A DNA stretch of 64,000 nucleotides from Hexactinellida sp. DTS-2022 (GCA_028753945.1 JAPNXP010000007.1:3906001-3970000), one strand, 5' to 3'. Shown: positions 1 to 13,200, numbered from the stretch's first letter. Notes: generated by a model from the letters alone, not told the origin. A program made the numbers and translations.

Positions 1-1168
1 GATTTTTCCCAAATTGTCCATCTTACCTCTCTTCCTCATCTACCAAATCTTTTAATCGTCTAGATAAAGAAACCAAAGAACAGAACTTTTTTTCGATGGC
101 TCTTCACGAAAGCCTTCAACAGAAGGAAATCGAAGATAATAAATATAACATCCGGACACTTCAAGAATTGAGAGAGAAGGTCAACTTCGTAAGATTACCT
201 AAAAATTGGGTTTTGTGGGTGCAAAATCAAAACATGCTATATTTCATCAAACCAAGAATTTTTGATTCACATGTAGCCATTGAATTTACGCTCTCCATCA
301 ATGAATTTTTAATTACGAAAGCTTTCGCTTATACCAATGAAATTTCGCTCGATCAAAGTACGATAACCGATATTAGACAAATAGAAGTTTTGTTTGAGAA
401 ACTTGAACACGCTAAAGAACCATCATTACTGGGTTTCAAATCTATTAAAGAACAGATTAGTAATGCAATCAATCAGTTACGTGCCGTAGCCTATAATATA
501 GAGGAAGAGAATAATATTGAGCATATTCCTATGATCAAATCAGTCAATGACTCTACTAATCAATCCAAATTATTACATCGCCTTCAATTCATTATTAACC
601 AACTGGAGAACATTCTTGTTTCCAAAAATAATCGAAGATATAATTTGATCACTTTGGTAATGGCGCTTAAGTATCAGTTGGTCTCCCAGCATGTTACAGA
701 TATCTTCAATCTCTCGACTACGTTTCATTCCCGCACCATTCAACTCTTCAACGGCTCTATTCGAACATTGGTTTAGACAGTGAATTTGCTTGTCATCTTA
801 AACAGTCAACCTTGGAATTTAATCCTATGGAGCGGAACGTTATTGTTCAGATGGATGAAGTCCATGTTAAATCTGACTACACATACAAAGGTGGAAGGAT
901 AATCGGTTCGTCTATCCAATCAAATGAGCCTGCCAGAACTGTTTTCGAGATAATGGTATCAAGCCTATATAAAAAATAGTCAACTATTGTTCGACTTCTT
1001 CCTTGTTCAAAATTATCTGCCAAAGAAATTTTTCCTATCATTAAAACAGTTATTGGTGATGTAGAAAACTGTAATCTAAAGGTTCAGGCCATTTGCACAG
1101 ATAATTACACGATGAATGTATCTCTCTTCAAATTATTCTCACCAACAAATATACTAGATACTGTAGTC

Positions 1169-1746
1169 CAGGGGTCGGCAACCTTTTGAGCCTGCGGGCC
1201 AGATTGATTAATTACCGCATTAGTTGGGCCAAGCGACTTACCATCCTTTTGTCTTACTCGTGTAGAATTGGTAATTATGATAAATATGCATGGACTTATC
1301 TTAATAGTGTTAGCATACTATTATTTACAAACACTCTCGCTAATCCGAATCGCGCTATCCGAACAGCAGATCCAAAACTATTTTTCATATAAATTTGGAG
1401 AATAAAATAATTCAATATTACAATGGAATTATGAAAAAATATCTTAGAGAATAATTTAGGTAGTACTGTTATATGTTTAGTTTTGATTTAAAAGGTTTGG
1501 ACTTGTTTTGTTAGGAATATCAGTGTCTCATTTTATAGAGGACGATAGAAATCCTATTACTTCATAATCCGTACGAATTCACAATTCGGAACACCTCTTC
1601 CGATTAGCGAGGGTGTACCGTATTTGGATTTCATTTGAATGACCGATTCGGAGGTCACTATGAGCATGTTTATAGAGAGCAGCGGGCCGGAGAATTTCGC
1701 CTCGCGGGCCAGATCTGGCCTGCGGGCCGGGGGTTGCCGACCCCTG
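1169..1746. mobile_element. hAT-type MITE in P transposase A
   Basis: Perfect 15-bp terminal inverted repeats, CAGGGGTCGGCAACC and its complement, are flanked by the 8-bp target duplication CTGTAGTC (1161-1168 and 1747-1754). The 8-bp duplication and CAGGG start are typical of hAT elements. It carries no transposase gene. Removing it together with one duplication restores the transposase reading order, which confirms it as an insertion. Confidence 0.95.
1327..1620. mobile_element. pogo/Tigger-like MITE, nested
   Basis: The ends carry ACTCTCGCTAATCCGAA and TTCCGATTAGCGAGGGTGTA and are flanked by TA. It belongs to the same family as 14368-14697 and 13452-13706. It lies inside the hAT MITE, so it is the youngest layer here. 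Confidence 0.75.
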
Positions 1747-3235
1747 CTGTAGTCCCTCATCCTCTCAATTCACAACGATGGATAGTATTACTCTTCGATT
1801 TAGTACACATCTTAAAGAGTATTCGAAACAACAGGTTAAAATTAAATCATACTGATTATAACTGTACTTTTCTGTATCCAAACTTTGAGGATTTTAACAG
1901 CACTAACAAAGCCCTTTTCGAAGACATTCGCCTCCTATTTCGAAGTGAACAGAACTCTGTTGCAAAACTCGCACATCGTCCTACAGCCAAATCATGTTGG
2001 CCATCAAATCTAGAGAGGCAAAACGTCAGTTTAGCTCAGCTTATTTTTAATGAATCAACTACTGCTGCACTAACCATCCAGAACTCTTCGCCTACCGAAT
2101 TCAAATCCGATACTGCTGAATTCATTACAATCATCTCCAACCTTTGGAAAAATTCAATGTCAATACCCCAAATAAAGGAACTCGATTAAAAGATGATCTC
2201 TCGCTCCCATTAGTTAATAATGATCTGAGATTTTGTTACCTTGATAGAATTGTCGATTGGCTTGGACGATGGACAGATATCCCAGAGATAAAAGGAAATT
2301 AAGTGCCCAAACATTTACTAGTTTACGCCATTCTTGTAAGGATTTACAAAAAATTGTGAACCACCTCACACAAAACTGTGATTTTTCTTTTGTTCTTTCT
2401 TCTTTCCTTCAGACTGATCCCTTGGAACATCACTTTGGGTTATACAGAATGATGGCAGGTGCACAATACCATATCACTTATTGCCAAATACTAGAAACTG
2501 AGCGTCGAATCAAGCTTTCAAATATTATAAAACTTCTACCAAGAAAACATCGATAGATCACTTTTCACTAAAAGAATTTTTAGGAACATTCTGATCCTTC
2601 GATTAAAAGACAGACAGTTCTATCGATCTCGAATACAATCTATCGGAAATACAGAATATTGACGATATCGAGATTGACATAAGTTCTCTCCAGTCTATAG
2701 TTTTAATTGCTGGCTATGCTGTGCTTAAATATTTGATCAAGTCAAAAAGCTGTACTGAATGTCGCTTCTTCTTAACAGAAGGCAAAGATCTACACATCGA
2801 AGAACCTCCTGACTCGAAATACAAGCTTGTAGAAATAATTGATCGTGGGTCACTGAAGTGGCCTTCTGAACGGTAATTGCATCTATTTTGATTCTATGGA
2901 CAACCTTCAAGAAAATAGAACAAGTTCCTGAGTTGTGGGATGCTTTTCTTATCGGACCTTCTCTTAAAATACTTGTAGAATTGACCATCGAGGTATTAGA
3001 AACCCAAAGAAGCGAAGACTAGAGGAATACATGTCCAAATTGTGAAACTATTGGATGGTTCATTATGAGGAAATTGATTACATCTACTTCTATCTGCCTT
3101 TTATCGAATGAAACAAAAAAATATGAACGAACTTCACCATCCATCCTACACTGACAATGTTAGGAAATTAAAGAAATTAAAATCGAATTCAAGGATATTG
3201 CTTAGTTATTGTTTACAATATTTCGTATGTATCTA

Positions 3236-3798
3236 CACTGACCGGACAAAAGTATTTGAACAGCAATAATTTGTATTTATACGTTCAAACTTCTAGCAGC
3301 ATAATAGCATTGTTAGATGCATCAACACTGCTTTTACATAAAACGATATGTAAAGTATAATAAAATAGCAAATTTTTTGAATTTAAATTTATTAGGAGGT
3401 GTTAAACTCATTAACTTTATAATTAGCTAATTAAATATATCATTTCTTATCACCAAGATGGAATGAGAATATAGAAGTTCTGATCGCAGATTTGAATTAT
3501 CCATGGTCGAATTACTCTAGGTGTATAATTTCAAAAAACATTACGATTATTTTGTACTGAAATACTGCCACATTCCTATTTGTGCCACAAGTGGCACGTG
3601 GCAAATACACTTATGCCACTTCATGGATATTTACTAAATGACGTGAATTCACAATAATTTTTTAATATGTAACTATAGCAAGATATTTATAGTCATTTCA
3701 GAGTAGTTCAAACTTCAAACAGCCGTTAATAAGTTTCCAGACGACTATTGTGTCTGTATTAAAATTCCAATTGTTCAAATACTTTTGGCTGGTTAGTG
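3236..3798. mobile_element. Tc1/mariner-like MITE, copy 1
   Basis: The inverted ends read CACTGACCGGACAAAAGTAT and, as reverse complement of the right end, CACTAACCAGCCAAAAGTAT. TA flanks both sides. The interior is non-coding and shares a GTGCCACAAGTGGCAC-like palindrome with copy 3 (29891-30507). A second copy is at 37070-37588. It sits in the 3' non-coding part of P element A. Confidence 0.8.
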
Positions 3799-3969
3799 TA
3801 TATACTTTTTCATTTGTTGTTACAAATTATATTTATACAAATGAATTGACAGGATAAGTGATCACTCGAGTAACAAAAGTTTAATTTAATAGTCTAACAG
3901 AATGGACATCGAACTGATCCATGGTCCAATTTTTTAAGTCGTGAATTGGTCTTATATAACGAAGGTCAG

Positions 3970-4870
3970 CTGAAACTTATTAAAATTTATAGCCTATTAA
4001 TTAAATATTGAGAAATAAAATTTAATTATTTAATATAGGAATCCAAATTAGAATGTTCACAATTTTCTGTAATAGGGGGGGGCGAAAAGGGGGCGGACCA
4101 ATGCACTGGAGGGGCCCAATAGTTGTAAACATTCCAAAAATACACATTCAAACCAATGTAGATAATTTTAATGACAAACTTAGTTAAATAATCTGCATAT
4201 AATAGTATGCGGTAGGGCATCTCAGCAAAAACGGCTAATTATGGACTCCCATTCCAGGGCGTATAGTAGTTCCGCATTAATAAATTGTAAGTTTGTGAAT
4301 TCCCGCCCACCATCCCCATTCGCGCCGCCACGGGTCATATATTGCTCAGTAAGAAATATTGGAGATTTTGGACCCAAGATAAAGCATCTCCGAATGAATC
4401 TTTCTCAATATCTGGCAGTTGGATTTTTTCTTTTTCATCAGAGTTTCTCATTAATTTCCATTCGTGTCAAATTCTCCAGAATGCGGATTCCCAATCTCCT
4501 TCTTAATTGATCAGTGAACTGGAATTTCTTCATCAATGCAAGCATATACCTGGGGATTTATCAAAATATTATCGAAGATATTACGATACGTGTCTATTTT
4601 GAGCAATTGACCAACTGTTTCAATGTCTTTGTCTTCATCATTATGACATTATGTACTTCGTCATTCTGGTCGAAGCTTAGCTTACACCTTGAAAAAATAT
4701 TTTGCACAGTTATCAGTTATGCAACCAACGTACTTCAATGAGTGCGTTGATATCCATCGACAAGCATCCAAGAAGTTAATGCTTCGAGAATTGTCTTTGC
4801 AGAATTGTTGTCGTTAATGTTGTGAACTAAACGTACTATGCTCGTACCTACATTAATAGTTATGGTCTGC
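3970..4870. other. Intergenic or intronic, no gene seen
   Basis: No convincing coding sequence. A short GC-rich patch with G runs at 4074-4110 resembles the GC-rich ends of the hAT MITEs elsewhere. The part near 4500-4894 may be the LTR of the Gypsy remnant on the minus strand, but its far end cannot be placed. Confidence 0.5.
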
Positions 4871-4879
4871 TACTAAGTG

Positions 4880-5760
4880 TTAACTAACACGACATCTCTC
4901 CCTCTACGAAAGTCACCAAGATTTTTGGTTGCCGAAGAAATCCGTCTTCTTGCGTACTCTTGTAGATCTCCTGAGCTCGGGAGTTGGGATCCCTACTACT
5001 TCAACTTCGTCGCTCTCGTCAGTATGCGATTGTTCTGTGTCGGTTACGCCAAACCTGAAGGTTCCTTCCGGCTACCTAGGGTAGGGGGTACTGTGTCACC
5101 AAGTGTCTGCTCCCTCCTTAGGGGCTCTGGTGAGCCATGAGGAAAATTTTTCAGTTGTTCATGTGAACTCATATATGTTTCCCACCCTCTCTCGTGATCT
5201 TCACGTTTGGATGGCTAACTTCGATTACGTCGTAGGTTCCCTAGAACAACGGATCCAGGCCATCCTCCCTAATAAAATGTTTAAGCAGGACCCTTTGTCC
5301 TCGTGACATACTCGAAGGACTGGCTGCGGCATTGCCCTCGTAGTGGTTCTTCATCTGTTCTTGGGCTTACTTATGTTAACCTCCGCCTTCCTCTATGCGC
5401 TTTGGATCTGATGGGTAGCCCTGACCCTTCTCTTTTGTCACTTGGTTCAGGGCTGATCGAAGTTTCACAACGTACATGAGCTCTTGGGGGGAGGGGTAAA
5501 TCGCGCGCTCGAATTAATCAGAGAGTTGTGGCTACCTACTGTAGGATGGCAGGTCAGTGAGATTTCCCAGTGTAGTACTAAAGCTAGGAGGCAACGTGAC
5601 GTTTGCTTGATGCTCTCAATAGTCCTCTCTGCCTGGCCATCCCTTTGAGGATGTTAAGCTGACGAGTGACTTTTCTTGATTCCCAATTTTGCGCATAATT
5701 CGCGGACTGCGTTTCCGTCCACGTTCTCCATTGGTCAGTGAGGAGAATTTAAGGGTACCT
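4880..5760 (-). pseudogene. Ty3/Gypsy integrase, C-terminal remnant
   Basis: Read on the minus strand from about 5745, the translation gives LCAKLGIKKSHSSA, then HPQRDGQAER followed by SIKQ. This is the catalytic-Glu block of a Ty3/Gypsy integrase. Further on come a degraded ELMY segment, RGQRVLLK, GTYDVIEVSHPNVKI and VHMNN (integrase C-terminal domain), and finally RRSTRVRKKTDFF, a tail usual in these polyproteins. Several stops lie between the blocks. Protease, reverse transcriptase and RNase H are absent: sequence upstream in gene sense (above 5760) is unrelated. GC content is clearly higher than the surroundings. The copy is an old, truncated antisense fragment. Confidence 0.8.
4881..4908 (-). 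repeat. Polypurine tract and LTR boundary of Gypsy remnant
   Basis: On the minus strand GTAGAGGGAGAGA is followed directly by TGTCGTGTTAG. A polypurine tract followed by TG is the usual start of a 3' LTR, placing the boundary at 4894/4895. The outer end of the LTR was not located. Confidence 0.5.
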
Positions 5761-8289
5761 ACTCAATTAAATCTGTAACAGTTAACCAATATTAGCAGCG
5801 GTTAAGCGTTCACCCGACTTACCGAATTTAGTCTAGACCTGTGAATTGACTCTGTATATTCAAATAAAATAGGTATCATTTCTCCCCTCAGAATATTATT
5901 TGGGGTGGCCGTTAATAGACAGCCGGATCAAAACCTCTTGAATAAGAAGCGTTACGCGATAGCAAAACAATTATTGAACTACCAGAATTACAATTGGTGG
6001 ATAACCTTAATCCTTAAGATTGCACTATTGTTAGCCCGCCTATGGTCTCGCGGGATACCTAATTCCGGCAATGCTTAAGCAGACCACAATAATCTATATA
6101 TTATATGCACAATAGTTATTTGTGAGTGTGTGTGTGTTTGTCCGGATTACATTAAAGTAATTCGGAGATAAAAAACGCATCTCTATTTGAGATAAAAACT
6201 AACGAAGGGCCTGATAATGTCCGATTCCGTATGTCGGCATTTGTCCAAAAATTCCAAATATCAAATGTTTAGAATTTTCCGACTATACTTTGTTATTATG
6301 TTTTATGCTGGCATTTCTCCGACTGTTTATTAATTATCGTAATGTGATTTTCAATAACATTTGTAATTTATTTATGTTTTCACCCAATACAATATGTATT
6401 GATATACGTATGTACTTTTCAGATCTTGTGTTTTATTTAAACAACATGATATATTGGCTAATAATAGAATACGTATAAGAAATATTATTAATTCTATTTA
6501 GTAATTGATATTTAAATTAACATGGATTTACTTTGACTCATGTTGTTTGTATCCAATCGAAAGATAATCAATATACTAAGGCTTGTGCTCTTTTTCGTAA
6601 GAGATGCAATTACATCCACAGCTAAGCTCAGTCAAGAATGTAATCATATTAGGTAGCTTTCACAGTCAATATATGTTACTGTGCTATTTCTTTTTCAGTC
6701 GTTACATAGCACCTTATTATAGAAAGTGGTCCTGAATTAACATTTAACAAGGCCTCTTAGTGTGGAAGAGGTTTTCTGCTGAGCACCCTTAGGGACGCTG
6801 GCTACACTTACTCCTACGCACTTGACACCCACTATAGTTAGGGCTGAGTTCGCACCTGTCAAAATATTATATTACTTAGTGAAAGTATAATGAAGCTTCT
6901 AAATAATTATTTATTATCAATTATATAATTTATATTACATAATTACAATACACATTTGTTGTTTGTTTGAAGGTACGAGAAACGAAATGACTTTCAGACC
7001 CTGTAGACATGCAAATTGGTGTAGATTGCAGCATTAAATTAAATAACTTGGATTAACATGTTCTATTTGTCATTCACCAATTCAGAGCAGTTTCGAAATA
7101 ACATCATTTAGAAGTTCCTTAATTCCCACACACCTACCTTGAGTTTGAGATTTTCTCATTCATTCCCGATCCCTTTTGAATGCACTGGGATTAATCTTAA
7201 AATCTTTAAAAACTCTAATTCCCTAGGGAGGGATTTGGCCCCATCTCTGGTTGCATATTATAACAATTGATATTTTTAGACTACTTTTCCATATTGAGAA
7301 AGTAGTCTGAAAAATGTCAACATCTTAGATTCGGAGAATTCCAACATACGGAGTTTGACGTAGTCTCGGAATGGGATTAGTAGGGCCCATAGGTTAGTCC
7401 ATTACGGTGACATTGTGAGGTCAATGCACATTGGTGATTCAGTTGGCAAAAATTTGTATGTCCATGTCCCTACCAACCATATCAGAGCCTACCCTTTGTA
7501 TTGTTAATTTATAGATGCACATTTAAACACATTTACTACATAAATAGAACGTAAATACTCATTTAATAGCTATAGATTATAAACTTGGTGATATTGATAA
7601 GCTGATTTAACAGCAAGACCAGCTATTAAAGCAACTAACAACACAACCAGCTTATCAATAAACTCAACATTAATTTGAGAATGTGTCGCGTATAATTATG
7701 TTCTGTTTATGGTGAATGTATTGAAAATTATATGTATTGTAAATTAAACTGGTGGCTTGAGTGAAATGGTTTGAATTCGCGAGTGGATTACGATAAATAT
7801 TTATTACGAGCCTATAATCTCGTTTGCTTTTGCTAGGGAATACTATTTACATTTTACCTCGCAATATAATAAAGTTACAAAAGGACTCGTATTCATTTTG
7901 TCAATCTTAAATATTAATAATATAAGTCTATATGATTCTAGTTTGCTTTCTTACTTACTTACTTATAATTTAAAATCTCAATCTTATTTTTAGTAATTAA
8001 TTCCCCAACTTTAACAACAAACAGCCCGTATTTGCAAGTAGATAATTCTAAATTCGTATTTAGCATATGCAATTACTTAAAATAACCGTCTAGTATCTAG
8101 GTAAATTTTAATATTTTACAAATTTGTTTACCTATATTGTCAATAACAACAACAAATAGACATAATATAAATTTGTGAGTGTAAATTCGTAGTCAGCATA
8201 CTTGTTTACCTGGTATTCACATTTTGAAGTGAACAAATAAGTGGATTAGATCTGGGATATAATCAATTTTTAACAACCCATAATATTTA
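5761..8289. other. Non-coding stretch with repeat fragments
   Basis: No gene recognised. It holds a fragment with GTTAACC-type motifs (5770-5840) like the MITEs at 13.2-14.8 kb, a short GT-rich run at 6123-6140, a 14-bp hairpin around AGACTACTTT/AAAGTAGTCT (7277-7315), and a 12-bp inverted pair ATTGATAAGCTG/CAGCTTATCAAT (7594-7663). The rest is AT-rich sequence without visible structure. Confidence 0.5.
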
Positions 8290-8296
8290 GTTAAAC

Positions 8297-11200
8297 CATA
8301 GCATTCTATACATAAGGCAATGGTGCTGATTGATGGACTTGGACCAGGGATTTCTTAGGTCAGTCAAATTAAATTTTTCCTAAAGCTTATTTACCGCTGG
8401 CATTTAGCATTGTACACCGTTAACTAACCATTATAATTCATTCTAATCAATTTGCACCAAAAATGGTACATAGGAAGGAATGTCGAAAACTTGTGATTAT
8501 CTAATTTTTAACCAACCATAATATTTATATATTATTTTACTACTTAGTTAAAAAATTCAAAAAATCACTGTTAAATTCATTTCACGACACTATCTTCATC
8601 AGAAACGTTCCCCAACAGTACAATTCATTGAAATTTCTAATAGCATGTCTTGTGTTGTCCCAGGCTGCAAGTCTAATTATAAAAGCCAAGATGAGTCTAT
8701 CTCCGCTTTTCATTTCCCAAGAGACCCGAAGTTACTTGAAGAATGGTTCAGGGCAATTCCACGGCCACGGAAGGACTATGAAACCAACAAGCAGATGAGG
8801 GTAAGTATCTATAATTTCCATTTATTGATTGCCATATTTACATTAGTTTCTTTAGGTATGCATTCGTCATTTCAAAGAAGATGACATCGAAAGGACCATA
8901 TCCTACAATGACGGGGTTCATACTGTTACAGTTTCCAGAGAGAGAATAGCTCTGAAGAAGACAGCAGTACCCAGCATTTTTCCCAACTGTCCTTCCTATC
9001 TTTCTGAATTCAATTCCAAGCCAAAGATACTATGCATAGATGATAAAGAACGACTGCTGATGGAGTCTGCATACTCCAAGAGCATAACTGACAACGAAGA
9101 AACGGTGGATAAGTTCCTAGTTAATTCATATTCTGATCTTCTTTCTAAGCTAAATTTAATCGACCTACCAAACGGCTGGATAACTAATGTGTCTAATAAC
9201 ACCCCTTTATTTTTTATAAAAACGTCACCATTCCGATCTCGCGAATTTTTATTAATGACACTCGCCAAGTTGAGACCATCCTCGATGAAGTAGATACATT
9301 TTCATTCATACTTGAAACTATTAACTCTCAAACTGAATGTTCTATTAACAACCATATAAAACTTGCTATCCATGAACTCGAAAGTGCAATTAAGCTTGTT
9401 GATGGTGACTCGATAGACCTAGACATAGAGTATTTCATTCCACATTTTAGTTGGGCAAATGAGAAATTTTATAAATGCTAAAAGTCGTCGACGGTATAAT
9501 ATTTTAACTCAAGTATTTTCACTAAAAATTCATGGAATATCACCTGCATGTTACCGACTTATTAAATCATCCAATTGCTTAATCTTGCCTCACGAGAGAA
9601 ATTTGATTGGTATAAAAAACACTCTGGGTGTTGAAGGTGATTACTTTCAAATTCTAAAGGAAATAACTTCCAAATTTAGCCATAGGGAACGCCATGTGAT
9701 ACTTCAAATGGACGAAGTTCACATCCGTAGTGATGCTTCATATAAAGGAAGTAAAGTTTTGGGCGCCATCGACAACCCTAGCGACCCCCCCACAACTGTG
9801 TTTTCAATGATGATTTCCAGTCTTATGAAAAAGTTTTCCACCATTGTTCGTCTGATTCCGTTAGGGTCTTCCTCCGCGGCTGATTTATATCCAATTATTA
9901 CAAAAACAATTTGTGATATAGAGAGTTGTGATCTATTTGTTGAGGCAATATGTACCGATAATTATCCTTTATATGTCAGTGTATTTAAATTATTTCCATA
10001 TGGCGCGGAAATATTGCAACCGCGAGTTGTACATCCATGTAACCCAACGCGCAACCTTATTTTATTCTTTGACATAGTCCACATTATGAAATCAATTCGT
10101 AATAACTGGTTAAATTTAAAAGACTTTGAGAAAACTTTTATTTATCCTGATTTTGAGACTTGCACCGATGATATTCCACTACCAGTAATCATACCATCTA
10201 CTCAGCTTAAAGTTTCTATACCGGTTGCTAACATTATTTGGGATCCGAGGGAATTGACTAAGTCAAAATACCCTCCAATATGCTTTGCAGCATTTGACGA
10301 CCTCAGAACCTTATTTAAAGCTGACAAATTTTCCATAATTAAGAGAGCCCCCAAACTAACATCAAAAGCATGTTGGCCATCTCATTTAGAGCGACAAAAT
10401 GTAAACTTAGCTCTTAAGATCTTTCATGAATCAACAGCAGCGGGGCTTTCTAGTTTCTATAATCAGAATACAACAAATGAAAATCGCCATATCGTCAAAT
10501 TCATACATTTGATAAATAAAATCTGGACATTTTCAATGTTAATTGGGTCGGAAAAGATATTCGCTTCAACAATCCAAATATTGCTCCGCTTCGCGTGAAC
10601 GATCCGAGATTAGCCTTTCTAGACCATGTAGTTAAATGGCTGGATTGTTGGAAATTACTTCCCACGTCTAGAGGGAAGCTTACACCACAAACATTCACTA
10701 GTTTTAGACATACTTGTATTGCCCTCCCTCTCTTAGTACAGAGATTGAACCTTGAATGCGGTTTTGAATATTTGCTGACTTCTCGAATACAAAATGACCC
10801 ATTAGAACATTATTTCGGTCTATATCGTCAAATATCTGGTTCAAACTATAATATATCTTACTGTCAAATTTTGGAGAGTGAACGTCGACTTCAATTATCT
10901 AATCTCCTCAAATTTTTTAACATAAATCAACAGTCTGATAAAATATCTCTTAAATAATATTTGAAAAAATTTACACAGGAGGACGATGAAGAAATGCACC
11001 AAGAGTTTGATTTTGAGTATGTTACAAGTGAAATACTTAACATTCCTAACCCTCTATTTGATAATTCGTAAATTGAATGCCTAAATTACGTTGCTGGGTA
11101 TGCAATCTTTTCGTACCTTAAAAATTCTAAAGAATGTCGAGACTGCAGAGATTTTTTAACATCTCCCAAAGATATTCAAGTTATTAACGACACCGGATTT

Positions 11201-12085
11201 TCAATGATTGAATTCCTTGATAGAGGCTCACTTAAGTATCCATCTGAAATTGTCTACCAATTTCTCATCATAATGTATGAAATATTTTTGAAAATCGATA
11301 ACCATTCACATTTAAGTAAACTATTTTACGAGGGATCCTGCCGTCGGAATTTGGTTCAGTTGTCACTTATTATTGTAGAAGAAAAGTATAGTGAAATATG
11401 GAGGCAATGGTGTGTTTGTATGATTCCAAAATTGGAAATTATTTAAAAAATTTATACAACTGTAGCTAATTGTATTTTATCGAAGAAGGTTAGAAACTTT
11501 AATTCGATAGTTATTGGTCGAGATAATAGCAAACTTAAAAAATTCAGTACATAATTCTTCTAATCTTATAGATAGCTTCCTGACATGCCGATATACCAGT
11601 GCGTATCTACTATACTACCATCATTTGACTGTATTCTCTACATTACTATCATTTAGACGAGGAGCTCCACTAACACCAACAATCCATCCGCTCATTCAGG
11701 ACACCGACACATCGTAACCACACTCCCTCCCCCTGTCGTCATAGATGTACTACTGCTTAACTGCTCTTCCTATAGAACTCAGATCACTATTCTATTAAAT
11801 TTACCTTCATACTATGTATTATCTTTGATTGTTGCTTTTATACTTATTTTATGTTATAATTAGTATATTTATATATATAAATTACATTAAATAAAAAATA
11901 TATCCTTACAATTCGTAATTTTCTTAGAAGGGTGATGGATTATCAATTATTCCCCTTCACATTGATAGTCTACTTTAATTTAGAGCTGTATTGGGATTTA
12001 GATATAAAACCAAAGTAACTGACCTAACAAATTCCTGGTCCAAGTCCATCAATCAGCACCATTGCTTTATGTATAGAATGCTATG
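8297..12085 (+). mobile_element. P element copy B, complete ends
   Basis: Terminal inverted repeats of about 70 bp start CATAGCATTCTATACATAAG and end with the complement. The flanking 7-bp target duplication is GTTAAAC (8290-8296 and 12086-12092). The terminal layout (CAT start, ACATAAGG about 14 bases in) resembles the classical Drosophila P terminus. The element is 3,789 bp and carries a THAP-domain transposase (8645-11446) in the same left-to-right sense. The 3' non-coding part has a short repeat of TTTCGCCTGGTACTCAAT units at 12115-12200, just outside the right end. Confidence 0.93.
8645..11446 (+). pseudogene. P-element transposase, copy B, with THAP intron
   Basis: The start is the ATG at 8645. 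Exon 1 (8645-8800) encodes the first half of a THAP zinc finger, CVVPGC...FHFPRDP...W. A 55-bp intron follows (8801-8855, GTAAGT...TTTAG, phase 0). Exon 2 opens with VCIRHF, completing the C-x2-H part of the finger. A frameshift occurs near 9290. The frame from 9459 holds RRRYNILTQV, QMDEVHIR (catalytic Asp), CTDNYPL, FDIVHIMKSIRNNW and SKACWPSHLERQNV. A second shift, in a T run near 10530, leads to KLTPQTFTSFRHTC and DPLEHYFGLYR (catalytic Glu). A TAA near 11070 and one more shift precede the conserved C-terminal FLDRGSLKYPSE and CRDC. Copy D has no intron at this place. The copy is inactive as it stands but well preserved. Confidence 0.9.
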
Positions 12086-12319
12086 GTTAAACATTTTCTA
12101 TAAGTATGACTCATTTTCGCCTGGTACTCAATCTCGCCTTGGGGAGAATGAGTTTCAGGCGAAAATGAGACTCAATCTCGCCTGGTACTCAATTTCGCCT
12201 GCGAAATATATACAAATAAACATATGTCCCATCTATATATCTCTAAGTTGAATAATTCTCGAATATAACGAATTATTCATGAACTATTAACTTTTTGGCA
12301 AATTTTGGGTATTCGCGAT

Positions 12320-12694
12320 CAGAGGCGGCGCCACGCTGGGGAAAGGTGGGGCAAATGCCCCACCTGGCCTTCGGCTTGCCCCACCACTGGTGGGGCAAGC
12401 CTTATCAATAGCTTATAATTTATTTGGGCGCTTTTGAAGTTTTTTTCGCACGTCTTCTTAATAGGACGCTTTTTTAACCCAATTTTGTAGCATGGATTAT
12501 GTTTGAATTGGTTTTCATTTTTGCAAGCCTATCGGACAGGCGAATGGGGCTCATATTGTAGTAATAGTACTAGCACTATTGTGTGTCTACTGATATTTTC
12601 TGATAGTGGTTTTATAGTCGAACATTTTGCCCCATCTCAAATGTCCCTTGCCCCGGCCAGCCCCATCGCACATTTTGGTCTCGCGACGCCACTG
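12320..12694. mobile_element. hAT-type MITE (375 bp)
   Basis: The ends are CAGAGGCGGCGCCACG and ...GCGACGCCACTG, flanked by the perfect 8-bp duplication TTCGCGAT (12312-12319, 12695-12702). The interior has TGGGGCAA-type GC-rich segments and no protein. Confidence 0.93.
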
Positions 12695-12702
12695 TTCGCG
12701 AT

Positions 12703-13200
12703 ATTGATAGTTTATTTCGAGGTTTACCCACTGAGAAGTTGAATTTATCAAGTATTAGCTCTCTTGATTGTTTTAACGATCAATAATGGATTATTCGGCA
12801 AAAAAGAATTGTTTATAATCAATTCACAATTATTTGCTATTTTTTTCATTGAATTAGTACGTATTTAGTTATAAAATTCAAACCGCATAATATAAACTTG
12901 TGGTACGTTTTTTGTTCAATCGTCATTCGAAATACTACATATATGGTCACCTTCTACTACTGACTCATCTCGAAAATTGGATATCTGAATTTTCCAGGAC
13001 TGTCCCGTCCCGTTCCAAAAATTAGGCATACCCAATAAGAGAGGGCTAGAGGGGTATATTTTGGGCTAGCCCACTTCATACTGTTAATCTAGTTAAATAA
13101 TATCAATGTAATTGCGTATATAAAACACTAATTTAAATTATATTAATTTTGTTAGAATATGGTAATCTTAAATCTATGCATTTCCATACGTAGTAAATTC
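12703..13200. other. No gene seen
   Basis: AT-rich sequence with no recognisable coding region or repeat. Confidence 0.5.

Larger units (their letters stand above)
3..3154 (+). pseudogene. P-element transposase, copy A (decayed)
   Basis: The frame is open from base 3 to the stop at 774-776. The segment at 3-50 aligns with the region just after the THAP finger of copy B, so the finger itself lies left of the window. The frame resumes after the stop with the QMDEVHVK block (first catalytic Asp of the RNase H-like fold) near 850. A TAG lies in the SSLYKK segment near 978, and CTDNY (second Asp region) is near 1096. A 578-bp hAT MITE interrupts the gene at 1169-1746. It resumes with the FDLVHILKSIRNN block and KSCWPSNLERQNV. 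After a frameshift near 2160 comes DPLEHHFGLYR (catalytic Glu) at about 2420. The C-terminal cysteine block RNTCPNC is near 3027. Multiple stops and frameshifts make it non-functional. It is more decayed than copy D. Confidence 0.85.
1..3969 (+). mobile_element. P element copy A, left end outside window
   Basis: A P-superfamily DNA transposon running off the left edge. It holds a decayed THAP/P-type transposase (3-3154) and, near 3941-3969, a terminal segment whose reverse complement reads CTGACCTTCGTTATATAAGA. This matches the termini of P element C and the isolated terminus at 33423-33474. Upstream of that terminus is the TCCATGGT motif also found in element C. Three younger elements sit inside: a hAT MITE (1169-1746), a pogo-like MITE nested in that one (1327-1620), and a Tc1-like MITE (3236-3798). 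The target duplication cannot be read because the left end is missing. Confidence 0.75.

Noticed and set aside
4877..5306. Two plus-strand open frames in GC-rich DNA
   Set aside because: Antisense shadows of the Gypsy integrase remnant on the minus strand.
9459..10598. Reading the long frame of copy B as a separate host gene
   Set aside because: Its motifs (MDEVH, CTDNY, CWPSHLERQNV) are those of P transposases, it lies inside termini with a 7-bp duplication, and frameshifts join it to the THAP exon.
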